This document shows, piece by piece, positions 22,788 to 34,600 of a stretch of DNA of 64,000 nt. The translations under genes and the position numbers were made by a program. The stretch is from Acanthaster planci (lineage: Eukaryota; Echinodermata; Asteroidea; Valvatida; Acanthasteridae). The stretch lies in NCBI RefSeq assembly GCF_001949145.1, contig NW_019091689.1:60001-124000 (forward strand). The letters are read 5' to 3'. The notes beneath the pieces were generated by a model, which was given only the letters and a program-made list of their open reading frames with translations, ran no database searches and was not told the DNA's origin. The number at the start of each line of letters is the position of its first letter. The first letter of the stretch is position 1.

Positions 22788-25700
22788 CTGCAAGGCAAAA
22801 TATAAAATGCTGATGTGATGTACTTCGACTGTTAGCTGGGTCAGCGTAATACAATTTAGAGGTATTTAAAGATATGATCACACATTCTCTACACGAAAAC
22901 TAGATTTTCAGGGGCGCAAATCCAGGGAAAGTGCCTTCCTACCAGCGGAGGACCGAGCACCTGGTTGCCCCACCCCCTTTTAAATGTTGACATTCAGAAA
23001 ACACAGTTAATTTGCTCTCGGTACCCCCTTGAAATACATGTGACCCATCCCTATGCCATCTCAGAAATTTGACCACATGCAGTATAGTTACCATGTAACT
23101 GGTGGTTTACATTGTCATTGCCAAAACCTGTGAAAGATGGGAAGTTATAGATCCGCCTCGGGCAGACGCGTCCCCTCGTTGGTTGAAAGGAGCTATGTTG
23201 AGTGCTCATTTTGTTGGTAGCGATGCGACCGTAAGGTATGCATTTCATAGTTGTTTAGTGAACACAGCGAACAAAGTGAACACAGCGAAGTGCAGTTCGT
23301 ACCTAGTCTGGAAACCAGACCCGATGATTCTGACTACCCAACAAATCAAGGGTCCGGTATCACCCAATGTCATGTGGCCAAGACTGGAGGAATTCCTCCA
23401 GTTTTCCGGAAATAGCCGAAATAATCAGAAGTCGTCCCATCTACATTCGGCATGTTCGGATGGTGCCGTTGATGTTCGGTTATTCCCGGTCGGGTAGGTT
23501 GGCCAGCTGTTGAACGTTAATTCCCGTATCCTAATGACAGCTGTTGATCCCACAATATTTGACTTTATACACTGAAGTCGAAGGTCGCCTTGACTGAAAT
23601 GCCAGGCGAAATGCAGAATGAACCTTCTTCGACCAATGCAAGCTTTGTGCCTGAAATATTCTCTCCGTGGGGATAGAATTGCAGTATTGCCCACTGGATA
23701 TGGGAAAAGCCTCATTGTTTAGATGAAAACTCTCAGACTTTCAACTTCTGAACCTTAACCCTTGCGTCATATCTATTTATATCCGTACGTGATGCCTGAC
23801 CTAAGATCAAGAGTTGTCTGGGAATCTTTGGGCAGGGATCCAGACTAGTTCAGGAGCCTGCGTCACTAGGAAAATCGCGCCCTCTCCTGGTTCAGCTCGG
23901 GGCTAATAATAGGTTCGTCCTTGGTCTACAATTCAATTAAACCGAGTGCTTGGTTTTGCGCGGTTACGTGCCTGGCTTAAGTCTCCCATCGAACTGATCG
24001 ACGCAACTCCCTTAGCCCCACCCGCAACCTGTTATGATACTACCAGACGGATTTCTCAGTGTTGCCATATCGAGCCGGTATGGATTTTCTTGCGCAGTGC
24101 TAAACCGTGATGATGAGTGAGTGGTTTTTGTTATTGACTGAACGCTGTATTGATCAGAAACACAAAAAGAAGATAGTTCCCTGGACCTAATGAAGCATCG
24201 GATGGTTGAGCTGCCAGATTATTTACCTACTGTTAAATGCCTAGGTTTGCATGCCAAAGTTTTCTCCAATTGAGCCTAACTTCTCTGTATATTGACCGCT
24301 GGCGGGCCAGGGGCAGGATGGCCTTCCACCAATTCCCCATTAATTTTTAATGGTTAAGTAATTGGTTGGCCAGAGAGTGTCAAATTTGGCACAGACTCCA
24401 GATGACTACAAGGGGTTGAGCATCGATTAACGGGCCTTAAGCCCTCTCACCACGGCCTGCTTGGGGCTTTCAACTGTGACATAAATCCCCCCTGTTCGAT
24501 CTACCGCAAGGTCGCGCTGGACTAAAATCCGTACAAATTACACGCTAGGCTTTTTTGTCAAAAACGGCAGGGCCTACTGCCAGGGGCGATGATAACAAAG
24601 ATTTCCAATAGTAATTATTTAAAGAACGGACTCAAAAGACACGTGAGAAGGCGAGTGTACAAGAAGATTGGCCTGGCAGCGCTATAGACGCAAAAGGCCA
24701 ATTTGTCAAAATTGACCAGACAAGCCACGGGAAGAGGACTTCCAAATCGATGACTGCAGATAAAAGATGAAGATTAGGAGAAGCTCTTTTTGAGGAATTT
24801 TTGATACATGCATGTTGCTGCACCTGAGGGAGGGAGGAAGTAGGGGGCATGGATCCCTTTTACCGCTCTGTCATTCATCTTACCTGCGATGTGTCTTGCC
24901 ATTTGTCCCCGGGGAGAGAGAAGCTACTTCCTTGATGTTGCTGGTCCGCGCTGACCTGTCTGCTTCTTCGCAGTCTTTTAATTGCTGTAGAAGGAGTATA
25001 CAAAAAACTCCGATATTTTCTTCCAAAAATCGTATGGAGAACGAACCCCATAAGCTTTTTTTTGCATGTAGACTGTGGAGTTCATCAGCTGCATGAATGT
25101 ACCATAATTCCTGTGTCTGCTTGATGGAAGAAAAGGAGAAATCTTATAGGAAACCTCAGAGCATCAGCTCCGACGAATTTAAGCATTCACGTTACCTGTG
25201 CACCCATTGCGATTCCTAAAAATGTCAGGTCAGCCATAAATGTGAAGAGTTAGAGGGGAATCGTAGGGGGGGTTGAGGGTGGTGTGTAATAGCCCATATA
25301 GTGCTTTTTTGTAGTTAACGAATATCGGCAAAACCTAACCCCTTTCAATGTATTAAACTGGCCCACTCTTTGCATTCGATGAAGTCAACGTGCAGCCATC
25401 ATATAAGCACCTTCCCACGAGCTTAAGAGGTTTCACTGAAAATAAACGGAGGGCCCTATCGCTTTTATGAAATGTTACAATTCTTTCAAGCGTCAATGAT
25501 CTTTAATGACCCTACCAACAATAATGCTTGCCGGTTGGCGGACGTATTGTGCGAGGGGCCACTCGGCCACAAGTCGATACCACAGGCTGCCCTACTAACC
25601 CTGCCCGCCGCGCTCGGCGAGGAAGAAGTCCAAAAGACTGAGACCTGAATATCTACTGACTCTGAAACATTTTGATGCAGAAACATATTGAAAATGTCAA

Positions 25701-27444
25701 GCCTTGTCACTTTAAAGCTACCACTTGGATACTATATGCCCCAGAGATTTGGTGAAATGTTATCCAATGCATTTCAAATTACTTATCTAAGCTTGAAGCT
25801 TTGAACATATTTTCATGCATTTATGTTTTGATGCAGGAACAACCGAAGTGAAATAAAAACGTATTATACAATGCATTTTGAAAAACCTCCGTTTGCTTGG
25901 AAGCCTTACACAGTCATGCATTTATTTCACGAATCGGAGAAAAACACATTTTGAAAATGATTGTGGGTGGGACTGTAAGGTGAGCTCAGTGTCTCAAAGC
26001 ATTTGACGGTGGGATTCGCCGGTAGGGCTTCAATCTTTTCACCAATTCGCTGCGCACGTTATCTTCCACGTCGAGTATGATCTACCCGATGAACCCGCAG
26101 CTTAGTGTGAACTGTACATAGCAGATCGCGTTTTGTATCTCCGCGGGATTTCAGCCGGAGCAGGCGAAGCACTTTCATGCCTTGTAATTTGGGTAATCGG
26201 CACAATACAATAAACTGCCATTGCACTGAAATGTTCTTCATCAATTTAAAAAGAAAACAAACAAACAAATTTAAACTGTAAATATATATTTAAAAAAGAC
26301 TTTTGAAAAGCCCGGATGGTTTGACATTTAACAAAGAGAAACTGTCTTAATTAAGTTCACAAGGACTCAAAACGAATCTTAAAAAACTGATGTACTTAGA
26401 GTTTAATGTTTCCTTATTTTTATTACTCTTGTTATTATTATTATGCATTACTGTCCTGAAGAATCTTTCACCAGAATGTCATTTTTAGTAATACTTTTAA
26501 AATTGCTCTCCTTGTTAGAGTGATACTGAATACACTTTAGTCGTTGGGAAGTCCGAAAAATTCTTCATAACTCGGTTTAATTCTTTGCTCACCATAAAAA
26601 AAGTGGAGGGAATTATTCAATAGCCACCCCCCCTCAAAAGTTGGGGGAGCAAGATATATACGCCCATGATTCACATTTTGTACACGGAAACATGTGAAGA
26701 AAAGATGTACCTTTGTTTGTCCCCATGACCTGGTATCAACCCTGGGAATGTCATTTTTAGTGACCCTTATCATATATTTACCTTTCATGTTACTCTCAAT
26801 TTCACTTTCATCTCTTCCAACAGCCGAGCTATTCTCACAGTCACGTGGCCTTTTCTTCCTTGTAGTCCCCAGTATGTCATCCATGGCAAACGACGTGGTG
26901 TGCCTTCCCTGGGCTGCGGATGGCCGGCCGTTGTCCTGCACTTCCGTTTTAACTAAAGCCTCCTTCTTGGGGGTGTAGCCGACCTCCCCTGTTACTGATT
27001 GGGTGCTGGTCGACTCTGGCTCACTCAATGGGGTTCTGTCGTCAGCAGCATCGCCCTCCCGGCAGCTGCTCCTCAGTATCCTGTTAATGGAGCTCACACT
27101 GGGCAGGTTCTCCCCCGTGCAGACCCCATCCGCCAACAGCCTCTCCCGGATCTCCCAGGCGAACATAGAGGAGTTGACCTTCTTGTACCGTGCGATGCTG
27201 TTGACCACAGATGGGGTAGAGACCCGGGGCTTGCTGCCTCCGATGGCCCCCGGTAGGATGGACCCCGTCTCTGCGTACCGGCTGAGGATCTTGCTGACGC
27301 ACCCGTGCGAGACCAACAGTTGCCGTGAGATGTCACAGGGCCGGAGACCGAGATGGGCCAGCTCCAAGATTCGCTTCCTGATGTACATTGGCAGGGGACG
27401 CCCATTTGCGAACATGCCCCCAAGCTGGTTGATTCCTCCTTGGC
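22368..27444 (-). CDS. Pax-family transcription factor, Pox-neuro-like (5' exon not found)
   Basis: A nuclear DNA-binding developmental regulator. The exon at 27444-26711 or 27444-26782 opens [18 protein letters not shown] and carries the rest of the paired domain: [69 protein letters not shown]. An octapeptide-like FAMDDILG and a basic KKRPRD follow. The terminal exon 22787-22368 gives 139 residues. [14 protein letters not shown], and LWNLALF with HAQAQIQA in the last exon, resemble the Pox-neuro class. No homeodomain is visible, as in Pox-neuro, Pox-meso and Pax1/9. The ATG-containing first exon, with at most a few residues, was not found. Class assignment is less sure than Pax membership. 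Confidence 0.85.
22788..26710. other. Pax intron (possible small exon unresolved)
   Basis: Holds a degraded MITE-like piece (22911-23045). A GC-rich - strand block at about 25545-25640 lies between a tattcag acceptor and a gcagg|gttagt donor; it could be a small Pax exon, but its translation shows no Pax similarity. A GC-rich segment near 24300-24520 is unidentified. Confidence 0.35.
22911..23045. repeat. Degraded dispersed-repeat fragment
   Basis: Begins aggggcgcaaatccagg and contains gccccacccccttttaaatg and ggtacccccttgaaatacatg. It resembles the interior of the AGTGGCGTAAC elements (cccccatttaaaat, cccccttgaaaaaatg) without clear termini. Confidence 0.4.
26711..27444 (-). CDS. Pax paired-domain exon
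   Basis: The acceptor is cattgtaag at 27445; the first two bases (GC) complete a Gly codon, as expected for GQGG. The paired domain spans about codons 1-125, both PAI and RED subdomains included. Two donors are possible: AACATGAAAG|gtaaat after 26782 (phase 1) or ACAAAG|gtacat after 26711 (phase 0). Only the second joins the terminal exon in frame directly; the first would need an extra exon in between. Confidence 0.85.
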
Positions 27445-27857
27445 CTTACAATGAAAAAAGGACGAAATTGTTACATTATGAGAGGGTGCTGACGATCGAA
27501 ACGATGAGCGTGCTGCTTTCAAAACATTCATATCGTTTCAAATAACATGTTGAAAAGTTGATGGAAACATCAAATATGTATGCCCACCAATTTGGAGAGG
27601 AGGGTCAACCTCCCCCTTCCCCTGCTTACGACCATTTTCAGTGGCCTGCGTCTCAGGGTTGGAAGGCTCCATAAAAGCATAAACCATGTGTGTGGGGGTA
27701 GCTTATTTTTCGTGTACTGTTAAAGACAAAACAACGAGACTAAATGGTTAATTTCAAAACATGGTGAAAAAATACATGTTGTAACCCTGCAGCCCCTTGT
27801 ACGAACAAAAATCCCCCCGGAAAGTATCATGGATCCACCCCTAGTTTTACCACGGGA

Positions 27858-28130
27858 TAGTCAGGTTGGCGTAGTGGTTCTTTCCCCGCCTTCCACATCT
27901 GCGGTCCAGGTTCGAATCCCGGCCTGGCTCACATGTGGATTTGGTTTTCAGTCCCACGTGATTCCGTAGGTTTTACCCAGAATACTCCTATGGGATTTTC
28001 CTCACACCACTAAAACTGTAACTGCTTCTCACTGTCTCCTCACAGGTTTCTTCAGGCTTGCGAGCTAGAGTACCTATAGGGCGCTTTTGAGGAATCCTTG
28101 GTGTTATTACCAGAAATGAATAAAAATAAC
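27858..28130 (+). mobile_element. tRNA-derived SINE
   Basis: The head has a pol III A box (TGGCGTAGTGG) and a perfect B box (GGTTCGAATCC) about 45 bases further on. A tRNA-unrelated body follows (tttggttttcagtcccacg, gattccgtaggttttaccc), ending near aatgaataaaaat. It is not a functional tRNA because no cloverleaf with anticodon arm and aligned acceptor stem forms. Confidence 0.75.
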
Positions 28131-28227
28131 ATGTCTTGAATAGTGACAGTACAAGTGGGCTACCAGACCTTTATTGGTCTGAGGTGCCATCATCCCAAAT
28201 TTCCGACGAACAGGCAGCAGTTCAAAC

Positions 28228-28830
28228 ATTTTTCACTCTGAGCCTCGCTCTGACTAACCAAACCAAGCATTCGCTCGTCACCCAACGCAGGAGCAGGGCG
28301 CTGGGAAGGGTTGACGGGTTTGCACTGTGATTAATCACATCATACATGACCTGTGACCGCGAAATTGTCACTTCCTATTAGCAAAGCGCTAATTAAATAT
28401 TTTGGTTCATCAATGGCAATGATTTGGCACGTGGACAGCGTCCTCTACGAGACAAAACATGGCCATGGTACAATCACAGTGTGGTAATTTATCTTCTCAC
28501 TATAAGTATCACTGCTCATGTGTCTATTGGCGATATATTGCAAGTCATTGGTTATCTTGATCAGTTTTGGATGAACAAATAAAGTGTAGTGAGAATATTT
28601 TCAACAGTGAAGAAGAAAAAGAAAAAGAAAAAAAAATTACCAAATTGATAACCGCCGCTTGTGTAACGCATTGAGTGGGCTTCCGCGCCTAGCAGAAATA
28701 TACCCACAATACTCTGTGTGTCGTTAGCTGTGACCCCGTGTGATGTATTTCCTTTACTAAATTAAGGCCATGAGCCCTTCCCAGCGCTCGGCACCTGTTT
28801 GGGCGTTGAATAACGAGCGAAAACCAGGCA
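28228..28830. repeat. Weak inverted-repeat pair
   Basis: 28260-28315 (cgctcgtcacccaacgc, gcgctgggaagggtt) and the reverse complement of 28765-28825 (cgctcgttattcaacgc, gcgctgggaagggct) match imperfectly. They may be decayed termini of a DNA transposon of about 0.6 kb. Confidence 0.4.
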
Positions 28831-30251
28831 AAACTAAACCAAACCGATTCAAGACACCTATGAGCCGGCAGCTGGACCAAGAGAGGGAGCAATTTTCTTA
28901 GCAATGGAGGCTCCTTTGGTCGGAGCTGAGCTTCGCTGGCTCACGAACGACTAGGAAATGCACGTATTAGGCTCGCATACGCTACCAACAAAATGAACAC
29001 TTCCGACCAACACGACTCTTTTCAACTGATGAGGGGCGGATAGGCAAGAGACTAAGGATTTAGACTCAATCCGGCACACATGGTGGTTTTCACAAGGTAA
29101 GCCTATACCATGATTTTCAAGACGTTTCTATGACCAATTGTGTGTGCGTGTGGGGGGGGGCACAAATCCACCCCTCAAAAAACCAATAAAGAAACCAAGG
29201 GCGAAAAATTCTGTATTTGTACAATCTCAATAGAGATGCAACCGATGAGCAAATCCACATGATCAATTCTACATCTGTACTTAGGGAGCTCCAGGTATCT
29301 TGATCACGGCCGTTCTACATTTACATATTATTTTAAACTGGGTATTTTATACACAAAACACATGTTACGTATTATTTTTATGCACCTAAAATGTTATACG
29401 TGCGCTGGTCGGCCCCTCCGATGTATTTATATTTTTCTTCATTTTGTTGTTTATTTTTGCTGCAGATCTTATCTTTTAAGACAATAATCAACTGAATACG
29501 AAACTACATTCAGATTGCCAATCTGGGTTAAAATGCGAAATAAGATCAAACCTTATACTATAAAAACTCTACATCTTGATACCGTAAAGTCAGTAGTCCG
29601 TTGTCATCCTGGTTATGCAACGTCACTTCACTATAACTCTCAATTGCAGTAATATTACATATTATTGTACTCTGGAATCCGTGTAAAGTCGATTACTGTC
29701 GATGGCTGTTGTTCAGTACAATACTTTAATATTCTACAGTGTATCACTGCGAATCGAAACGTCATTAACTGTAGGCGACCTCATATGAACCTATTCTCAA
29801 GATGGAGATTTAAATTGAAGCACTTTTTTATTTTCTTTAGCGATGAACATTTATTTAGAATATGTTTATAGTTCGGTCTCGTTTGTCATCAGTCATTAAG
29901 TCCCCCGCGTACAATGGGGACATTTGGACCGTTTTCATTTTCACCAGCTTCAGAATATTTGACTTACTGGCCTTTTGTATGCATTCTCCTAGAAGCCGTT
30001 TTTCCCTGTGGGTAACATTTTTAGATAATCTCCCGTCCAGAATGAGAAAAACAACCATTCCTCTGTCGTCTATCAGTAATCCTTTACAATGGATAACACT
30101 ATGAAATATGTATGGTCAGATGATCCTTCCGGTAAAAATACCCGTGTCGCTCATCGGTGCTTAAAAAAGTTATTCACGTCATACATCATGTCATCATGTC
30201 AAGTCAGACTGACGGTCTCACGCAATCAGCTTAGGACTAACTACGGCTATC

Positions 30252-30458
30252 AGTGGCGTAACTGGGTTTGGGGGGGCACGGGGCACGCCCACGGCCTGTG
30301 CCCCCCCCCTTAGAAATTAAAGAAAAAAATCTGCCGACAGTTATTGTTTTAACTGTACCCGAACCAACTGAGTACCCCCCACACACACACACAACCACAC
30401 CGAAAATGAGCCCCAAATTACCCTCCCTCTTGCAAAATGTACCCCGGTTACGCCACTG
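30252..30458. mobile_element. MITE with CAGTGGCGTAAC termini
   Basis: Begins CAGTGGCGTAACTGGG and ends CCCCGGTTACGCCACTG, inverted repeats with one or two mismatches. The interior holds G/C runs and an acac tract. It is the same family as 14456-14638. The CAGTGGCG terminus is common among animal cut-and-paste MITEs, often hAT-like; no 8-bp target duplication was found, so the superfamily is unassigned. Confidence 0.75.
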
Positions 30459-31489
30459 CATTGCCAACGGCCTGTTGATGTTTAAGTGCAAGGTTGATCA
30501 AGCCTCAGCCTCATTCACAGGGGCAAACACATCTTAATTTCGGTTTAATGTCTCTGTCAGTCGTCGTTACAGACAAACATGCATGATCTGATCAGAGGAA
30601 GGACACTTTCCGAAAGCCCATCTTTTTCTCTCTTTTTTTTTTACAAAAGTCTATACCATATCCCAATAACTCCAGCACACCTCTCACACATAGATATGTA
30701 TCATTCTTGGATGACAAAACCCGACTCGTACCTGTTCTTATTGCATTTTTCACATAATATATACATTTTAAGAGTCCCTGCGAAATCCGTTTTTGAAGAC
30801 CAAGTGGATGAAAAAATAATTCCAACGGAAAATAAAATACATGTGAGTCAGAACTTGTAACTTTAGACTCAACCGAACACTTTCCACATTATGCAGTCGA
30901 CGGTGTCACCTTGAAACATATCTTTATTTTGCCTCCCTCCAAAGCTTTGAGAGTTGTGCTGATATTTGCACACTTGCTCGTTATGAGCCCCTTCACTCTT
31001 AAACTCTTTAACTCTGCTGAAGATTTTATCAGCAAACTGCATAAACCTTTCCAACCTAGGCCTACGTCATTTATGCGGGTTTAGTGGTGAAGATACAATA
31101 CAAACGGAGCATGACGGCCCGCTTGAAATTAAGTGTACAAATTAAAATCCGCCGCCTCCTCCTCACCCCCCCCAAAAAAAAACCACAGAAACGTCCTAAT
31201 TAATGTTTATCTTTCATATTTCGCCTAATTGGGCTATATTGAGATAAAAAAGACGATGATGTCGTTTATGAACCTCTTCTTTAAAACCTAAAGACCCAAA
31301 CATAATGTACGCCAAATGCAGTCCTATACCCTGACAACGATCTGCAATGTACGTGTTACCTTGGGATACTGACACAACTTTTGCTGAACAGATTTGGGGA
31401 GTAACATCAGCGTGTGTTCCTAATACAAGAATAAATAATCGGCACTCACTCATTCTGCAGAAACGCACTATGTTCCCGTACGTACGTGA

Positions 31490-31535
31490 CAGTTTAACGT
31501 ATACGTATGTATGTTACAACGTACATACGTAAACT
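31490..31535. repeat. ACGT-rich short palindrome cluster
   Basis: gtttaacgtatacgtatg and catacgtaaac lie in opposite orientation about the sequence gttacaacg and form an imperfect hairpin. cgtacgtacg sits just upstream. Confidence 0.45.
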
Positions 31536-31606
31536 TTAATACCTCAAAGATATGTTTATGCGTGTGAGGTTACAATATACGCCATCGGCTAGCAACTGTT
31601 TGCAAC

Positions 31607-31697
31607 GGGTTGACCAATCACAGTGCGCGAAATCTGTCGACCCAATGTGCGGTTGGAAAGGGTAGACTGATTTCGTGCTATGTGATTGGTCAACGCC
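31607..31697. repeat. Imperfect inverted repeat around TTGACCAATCACA
   Basis: The left arm gggttgaccaatcaca..gcgaaatctgtc and the right arm, in reverse complement, gcgttgaccaatcaca..acgaaatcagtc match over about 33 bp with a short spacer. It may be a tiny fold-back element. Confidence 0.6.
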
Positions 31698-34600
31698 TTG
31701 AAAACTCTTGGAGGCGCACTACTGTGAATCGCCTGTGTTGCATGAATTGTCTTCGATGAGAGTTCTGTACATATACATGTACATCAGGACATTCCGAACC
31801 AACATACTCGCCACCAAACACAAAACGTCCTTATAGAGCCTGAAAGTTGACCCGTGATTGCGCGCTTCCAGAACCTCTGGATAGGAAAAATAACGTGCAA
31901 AGATTTTACAATTTGTAATATTTGTTCGTTCAGTTTCTTCTTTAAAAAAACTTGAAAAAAGGACTTTGAAATATATTTGCTAATATATCAATTTATAGAA
32001 ACTGAAAAATTACCAGACCTAAAAGAGAAATATTCTGCCAAACACTGACCCATAACTTCCGAAAATCTAAAATACATGAAGAACAGTGCAATGCCGCAGT
32101 CTCGTACGCAGATGAACATTTACGATTTGAAATTTAATGGTAGTCTGTCGGTAAAAGCCGAAATAAAAACAGATCAAAATATTTAACACAGTTTTATTTA
32201 TAAGGTAATGAACATAAAGCAATATTCTACTTTTACGAAAGATTCTAATATTTTTTCTAACCTTTGTTGACAACAACTGCGTGATGTCAACTCAACGGAG
32301 TCTGGAACCCATGCATCAACTGCAGGTAGGTCAATCTTTGCAAGGTTGTACAATCTCGTTTTCAAGAAGAAACGGCGAGTGAAAACAAACGTGCACGAAC
32401 AAGGAGACCTAGGTACGATATCGCCGGACGTGAAAGGTCGTTAATAAAATTCGGTTTTTACCCGTCTCCAGGTGACTTTTCCAAAAAAATTACTTGAGAA
32501 AGACAAAGGTAAAATTCCAACATGAGTGTTTCATGGGGTAGTTTCAGTAAGGAAATATTCTTCCAAAAATTATCGAACGTGATAGAACGGTACAATGTAA
32601 AATCCCCATAGGCAGACTGCGCAAGGGTTCCGGAAGCTCGCTGCATGATCTTTTACTTTATTCTCAATAAAGGGAAGCCCACTGACCTTTGGTTAACCAA
32701 AATTGTCAGAGGATAAAAGTTATTTTATTTATATCGTAGAATGACTTGGTTCTTTGTGTTTCTTAAAGTCGTGGATGGTGGTGGTCAGTTATGGTCAGTC
32801 GTAAGAAGTGAATAACCCTTATGAGAGAATCGGAGTGTGAAAGTTCTCTCGCTATTTCTTCATTAAAAAAAAAAAAAATATTCCACATGTGGCCCATGTA
32901 GCCGTTTCACTTTTATATCACTGTCATTTTGCAAAGATTCTGAGAAAATAACCAAGATCATTTTTACAACTTGAAAAACAACATCACTTTAAAGTCTGTC
33001 CCCACGATAATGAAACGTACTCGCCCCAACCACCGCACCTTTATCCAGATCACAATCGGCAAAGTTTCCGCTGACTGAATTCAGTCATGCTGAACGATTG
33101 GGTTTTTGTGGATCCATGTACCATGTGTCACTCTAAGGGACAAACAACAGAAAGCGTGAGGTGATAAACCCATGCGGGTATGTGTTTGCACAAAGATGCT
33201 TTATAACGGAAACCTGGATACTTGATATCTACTGGCAGTTACGATTCAGCCAGCTTAAAAAGACCGCTGTCATGATGTGTAACATAAAGTATGGTAAAAC
33301 ACTTGGCGAAGAAGGATCAATACTAGTACTTTACCTTTCTTCTCCATTGTCTATCAGTTCGAAGCCAGTCAACAAGATTCGCTGTGCAGTGAAATAAGTC
33401 GATGTTGCCACAGTGCGATAATATGACGGTTTCTACCGAAGTTCAGGCAATGAACTTGCTCCTTTCCTTCTGTGCAGTTGTAGCCTCAAAGCGATTGTTC
33501 GATATTGTGAATAACGAAATTGCAGCCGTCTGGTTTTTCACGCTTGGCTTGTCCAAGTGTCAGGCGAGAACTTGTCCCAGACAGCCTCCCACTGATTCCG
33601 GTGCCGTTATAGAGGAGGCTTGGTGGCTGCAAAATAATACGCCAGATATTTCCTTGTTGTGGTGTGACGCTTCGGTGGGCGCTCACAACCTTCCCGTAAG
33701 CACCGCCTCCGTCAGGCAGGTTGTAGAGCCGAGCCCCCTTGATCAGTCAAGCAGAAAATGCCATGCGAGTATTCTATGGCAATCAGCTTTCACGACCCGG
33801 CCTAATCAACCGTATCTAAATCCGTCTTGAAAAGGGATCAGCCCATTTAGTGATTGGTTGATCCTGGTAACTCAAGCGTTCGCCATTGGACGAAGCTTCC
33901 CAAAGAGTGTAAACTTGTATTCACCATGCACATTAAACGTGTGTTTCTAGTATCTAAACATTATGGGAATGAACACATGTCGTGGGTCTGTCACAGACCC
34001 CATCAGATCAATACTGAGGCAAGAACTGGGAGACCCTTCGCGAATTAACCGACATATTCAACAATCGATCCATTTGCGGGCTTTACACCCTCACTGTCTC
34101 CTAGGCAGAAAGAAAATAAACCTTTTCGACTGGATAACGAAAAAGACCATGCATTTCACACAGGAATCTGTGGGGAAGCAAAACATTTAAACATCAATTG
34201 TTCATCTTTCGAGTTCTTGCTAATTGCTAATATTGTTTTTCGTCAGCTTTAAGTTTCAGATGGATGCACAGCATACAAGAGAATTTCTCATAAAATGAGA
34301 AAACCATTTTGAAAAAGCTGTATATGAAGACAAAATCGCTCTCAAGTCATCTTGTTTTTTCACAGACAACGATCACTATAGGCTGAAATAATATTACCGT
34401 GATTGAGCGATTCACGATCAAGAGCAGGTTCACACCATGCACTCTCCTTTACGGACTTATACGTCGCCTCACCCCTTGTCAGTTTAACCCCAGCTGTGTA
34501 ATTTTCTGATAGGTAAATTGCAGGTTTCCCTGATATATTTGTGTTTGATATGATTTTTTTTAATTTGGGTCAAGTATGAGCAGTTCCTTTGGATTCTTCA

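Noticed and set aside
22458-22805. + strand frame rich in Arg and Gly.
   Set aside because: Shadow of the Pax terminal exon, which has a strong acceptor and Pax-tail features on the - strand.
24300-24520. GC-rich segment in the Pax intron considered as SINE or exon.
   Set aside because: No intact A/B boxes at tRNA spacing and no open frame with splice sites.
27858-27945. Possible tRNA gene from A and B boxes.
   Set aside because: No consistent cloverleaf or anticodon stem, and a long non-tRNA body follows; it is a SINE head.
33402-33830. 142-codon + strand frame.
   Set aside because: No motif or domain recognised, no neighbours in phase, no poly(A) signal assigned.
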